A stretch of DNA of 9,114 nucleotides from an uncultured Bacteroidota bacterium. GTDB lineage: Bacteria > Bacteroidota > Bacteroidia > B-17B0 > Aurantibacillaceae. Positions 7,134 through 9,114 of this stretch are shown here, one piece after another. Positions within the stretch are counted from its first letter, which is position 1; every line of letters begins with the position of its first letter. The position numbers were made by a program, and so were the translations under genes. The stretch is taken from positions 1 to 9,114 of the forward strand of contig CALMNJ010000701.1 in assembly GCA_937868675.1 (NCBI GenBank), read 5' to 3'. The notes under the pieces were generated by a model that was given only the letters and a program-made list of their open reading frames with translations, had not been told where the DNA came from and did no database searches.

Positions 7134-8225
7134 ATGAAAAAAACCTCTCTTTTTATCCTGTTTCTTGGTGTTTTGTTTTCAGCCAAAGCAACGCACAACC
7201 GCGCAGGAGAAATTACTTATAAAAGAATAACCCCTTTTACACAAACGGTTGGTTCAACAACTGTTGAGATGTACAACTACGAAATCATTGTGACACTATA
7301 TACCGATGATGGCCCGGGAGTTGCCGACCGTTGCAGCGACACCCTTTATTTTGGGGATGGCACCAAAGCGGTAGCCTATCGCGCGAATGGAAATACCAGC
7401 GGATGCCTAAACACATCCTGCGGCTCAACAGTGCCCTGCGGCACCATTATATATAATTCTCCCGGCTATGTGGTTAAAAAAAACAATTATGTTTTCTATC
7501 ATACCTATCCCGGGCCAGGCGCCTACAATTTATTTACTTTAGACCCCAACCGGAATCCGGGGGTTATTAATATCCCGAACTCCGTAAATATTCCCTTTTA
7601 TATCCAGTCGAGAATCATTATAACAGCAGGCACAGCCGGTAATTCATCCCCCATATTCAACAACCCGCCCATTGGATTTGGTTACCCGAACATTTGTTAT
7701 GTTCACAACCCGGGCGCATACGATGCCGACGGCGATAGTCTTTCTTTTATGGTTACTCCCTGTGCAGCACCCGGTGGCTCAGCCGTGCCAGGTTACATGT
7801 ACCCCACCGGAACATTTTCGATAAACCCCACAAGCGGTGTACTTAACTGGTGTAAACCACAAGGGTTGGGAGAATACAACGTAGCCTTTATTGTACAGGA
7901 GTGGCGCAAAAACAGCAGCCAGGTCTATCAGTTAATAGGGCAGGTGGAGCGGGACATGCAGATTAATGTGGTAAACGGAGTTGTTGGCGTTCCTGAAAAC
8001 AATCTGGCATTACCTCATGTATTCCCGAACCCTGCACACGACAAAATATCGCTCACCGAATTGCCGGGCAATGAGTTTACACTCTTTTCGTCCGAAGGAA
8101 AAGCACTGTTGCAAACCAAAGCCGGCGTCAGTGAAATAGACATTTCAATGCTCCCGGCAGGTCTTTATTTTATCCGGTCAAATTATCCCGGATCCAAAAG
8201 CACTTACCGCTTTGTAAAGCAGTAA
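7134..8225 (+). CDS. Secreted T9SS cargo protein with C-terminal type A sorting domain
   Basis: Protein of 363 residues, probably secreted or attached to the cell surface. Residues 1-19 are a signal peptide (MKKTSLFILFLGVLFSAKA). The mature N-terminus THNRAGEITYKRI resembles a start common to Bacteroidota surface proteins that often carry gliding-motility-type or T9SS C-termini. Residues about 175-280 look like an Ig/cadherin-like module: PIGFGYPNICYVHNPGAYDADGDSLSF has an acidic DADGDS loop that could bind calcium, followed by TSGVLNWCKP. Seven cysteines (67, 91, 96, 102, 188, 210, 240) suggest disulfides, though one would be unpaired. From about residue 296, HVFPNPAHDKISL through LPAGLYFIRS to the final FVKQ is the T9SS type A sorting domain, removed or used for anchoring on export. 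Binding partner and function are unknown; an adhesin or structural surface role is a guess. Confidence 0.87.
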   Translation: MKKTSLFILFLGVLFSAKATHNRAGEITYKRITPFTQTVGSTTVEMYNYEIIVTLYTDDGPGVADRCSDTLYFGDGTKAVAYRANGNTSGCLNTSCGSTVPCGTIIYNSPGYVVKKNNYVFYHTYPGPGAYNLFTLDPNRNPGVINIPNSVNIPFYIQSRIIITAGTAGNSSPIFNNPPIGFGYPNICYVHNPGAYDADGDSLSFMVTPCAAPGGSAVPGYMYPTGTFSINPTSGVLNWCKPQGLGEYNVAFIVQEWRKNSSQVYQLIGQVERDMQINVVNGVVGVPENNLALPHVFPNPAHDKISLTELPGNEFTLFSSEGKALLQTKAGVSEIDISMLPAGLYFIRSNYPGSKSTYRFVKQ

Positions 8226-8274
8226 GCATTGCAATCTTTAACATTTTTATACTTACATTTTTTACGCCCTTTGT

Positions 8275-8282
8275 TATATTTG
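8275..8282 (+). promoter_or_regulatory. Bacteroidota-type -7 promoter box
   Basis: TATATTTG matches the Bacteroidota sigma-ABfr -7 consensus TAnnTTTG perfectly. It lies 50 bases past the stop of the T9SS cargo gene and 60 bases before the ATG at 8343, a sensible position for a promoter of the DUF4175-like gene. A clear -33 TTTG is not visible at the usual distance, so strength is uncertain. Confidence 0.5.
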
Positions 8283-8342
8283 TAAATAGCGTTTGCTGTG
8301 CCCACATAGGCATTTGTAAGCATTTTGAACAGAGGAACGACC

Positions 8343-9114
8343 ATGCAGAGTACTGAAGGCGGGATATTGATTAAAAAACTCGACGAGTTTATCCGTAAGT
8401 ATTATAAAAACCAGCTTATTAAAGGTGCCATGTACTCAAGCGGCACTTTGCTGGCAGCTTTCATGACTGTGGTTTTACTCGAGTATTTCGGTGAGTTTAA
8501 TACCACCATACGTACCATTTTGTTTTTTGGTTTTTTGTTTACCTCCGCTGGTATTCTTGTCAGGTACATCGCCATTCCTCTGCTTAAACTCAACCGCATC
8601 GGACAACTTATCAGCTACGATCAGGCAGCCACTATCATTGGCAATCATTTTGTCAATGTTCAGGATAAACTTTTAAACGTACTTCAACTGCAAAACAACC
8701 GGGGGCTTTCGGGCTCCGGCGACCTGCTGATGGCAGGAATCAATCAAAAAATCAACGAACTAAGTCCTGTTCCTTTTGCAATGGCCATCAACCTTGGCGA
8801 AAACAAAAAGTATCTCCGTTATATCATTCCGGTTTTTTTAGTCAGCACAATAGCCATTATTATCTGGCCTCAGGCCCTTGGCAAAAGCACAACCCGCCTG
8901 GTTCACTATCAGACATACTACGAAAAAGAAATGCCGTTTAGTTTCAGTATCCTGAATCAGGATCTCAAGGCTTTGCAAACAAAGGACTTCAAATTACAGG
9001 TTAAAGTGGGAGGCGAGCAAATACCTGGTGAAGTTTACATTATCAGTAATGGCATTGAGTACCGTCTGGATAAACAGGATAAACTTAATTTTTCGTATAA
9101 CTTTACAAATCTTC
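8343..9114 (+). CDS. DUF4175-like membrane protein (5' part)
   Basis: The frame is open from the ATG at 8343 to the window end: 257 complete codons, the rest lying outside. Members are normally long (about 1,100 residues), so roughly a quarter is seen. The N-terminus KKLDEFIRKYYKNQLIKG, the segment QAATIIGNHFVNVQDKLLNVLQL and INELSPVPFAMAINL are characteristic of Bacteroidota DUF4175 proteins as I remember them. Three membrane helices are visible, at about residues 29-49, 55-80 and 157-177, and beta-rich sequence after residue 190 would lie on the outer face of the inner membrane. The missing part of the family is usually a long, charged, coiled-coil-like region. The function is not established. 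GAGGAAC at 8332-8338 before the ATG is a moderate ribosome binding site. Confidence 0.85.
   Translation, partial: MQSTEGGILIKKLDEFIRKYYKNQLIKGAMYSSGTLLAAFMTVVLLEYFGEFNTTIRTILFFGFLFTSAGILVRYIAIPLLKLNRIGQLISYDQAATIIGNHFVNVQDKLLNVLQLQNNRGLSGSGDLLMAGINQKINELSPVPFAMAINLGENKKYLRYIIPVFLVSTIAIIIWPQALGKSTTRLVHYQTYYEKEMPFSFSILNQDLKALQTKDFKLQVKVGGEQIPGEVYIISNGIEYRLDKQDKLNFSYNFTNL

Noticed and set aside
6880..7137. Forward 85-codon open frame overlapping the end of the exported-protein gene
   Set aside because: It lies in another frame of the better-supported gene, has no protein features, and runs across the hairpin/T-tract.
8222..8324. Nine-base direct repeat GTAAGCATT at 8222-8230 and 8316-8324
   Set aside because: The first copy overlaps the stop codon of the T9SS cargo gene and two copies of nine bases are easily chance.

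Overview
The window looks like chromosomal DNA from a member of the Bacteroidota. The reasons are: a type IX secretion (T9SS) C-terminal sorting domain on the protein at 7134-8225; the start of a DUF4175-type membrane protein at 8343-9114, a family I associate with this phylum; a perfect Bacteroidota-type -7 promoter box (TAnnTTTG) at 8275-8282; starts without convincing Shine-Dalgarno sites; and a SUF operon ordered C-D-S-E-DUF59. I cannot name the genus. All recognised genes are on the + strand.

Region 1 (1-3807) is the end of a SUF iron-sulfur cluster assembly operon. It holds the 3' part of sufC (ATPase), then sufD (scaffold partner), sufS (cysteine desulfurase), sufE (sulfur acceptor) and a DUF59/MIP18-family gene. 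SufS and SufE should take sulfur from cysteine and pass it to the SufBCD scaffold. The DUF59 protein probably helps cluster maturation or transfer. sufD-sufS overlap by one base and sufS-sufE are one base apart, so translation is probably coupled. sufB is expected just upstream of the window. An unusual imperfect inverted-repeat element (3364-3457) lies between sufE and the DUF59 gene.

Region 2 (3808-4723) holds no clear intact gene. Membrane-protein-like coding potential is spread over three frames (3973-4583), which suggests a decayed or frameshifted small membrane protein gene. It is flanked by AT-rich DNA with a 12-bp palindrome.

Region 3 (4724-7058) is a two-gene unit. The first gene encodes a GH3-family acyl-acid amido synthetase-like adenylating enzyme. 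One base after its stop, at a GTG, begins a gene for an exported protein of unknown function with propeller-like repeats. A hairpin with a T-tract follows (7065-7089).

Region 4 (7134-9114) contains a secreted, cysteine-rich T9SS cargo protein and then, behind its own promoter-like box, the first 257 codons of a DUF4175-like membrane protein cut by the window end.

The parts best worth following up are the GH3 plus exported-protein pair, the inverted-repeat element inside the SUF operon and the decayed membrane-protein region. I see no CRISPR array, tRNA, rRNA, insertion sequence or obvious defence system.
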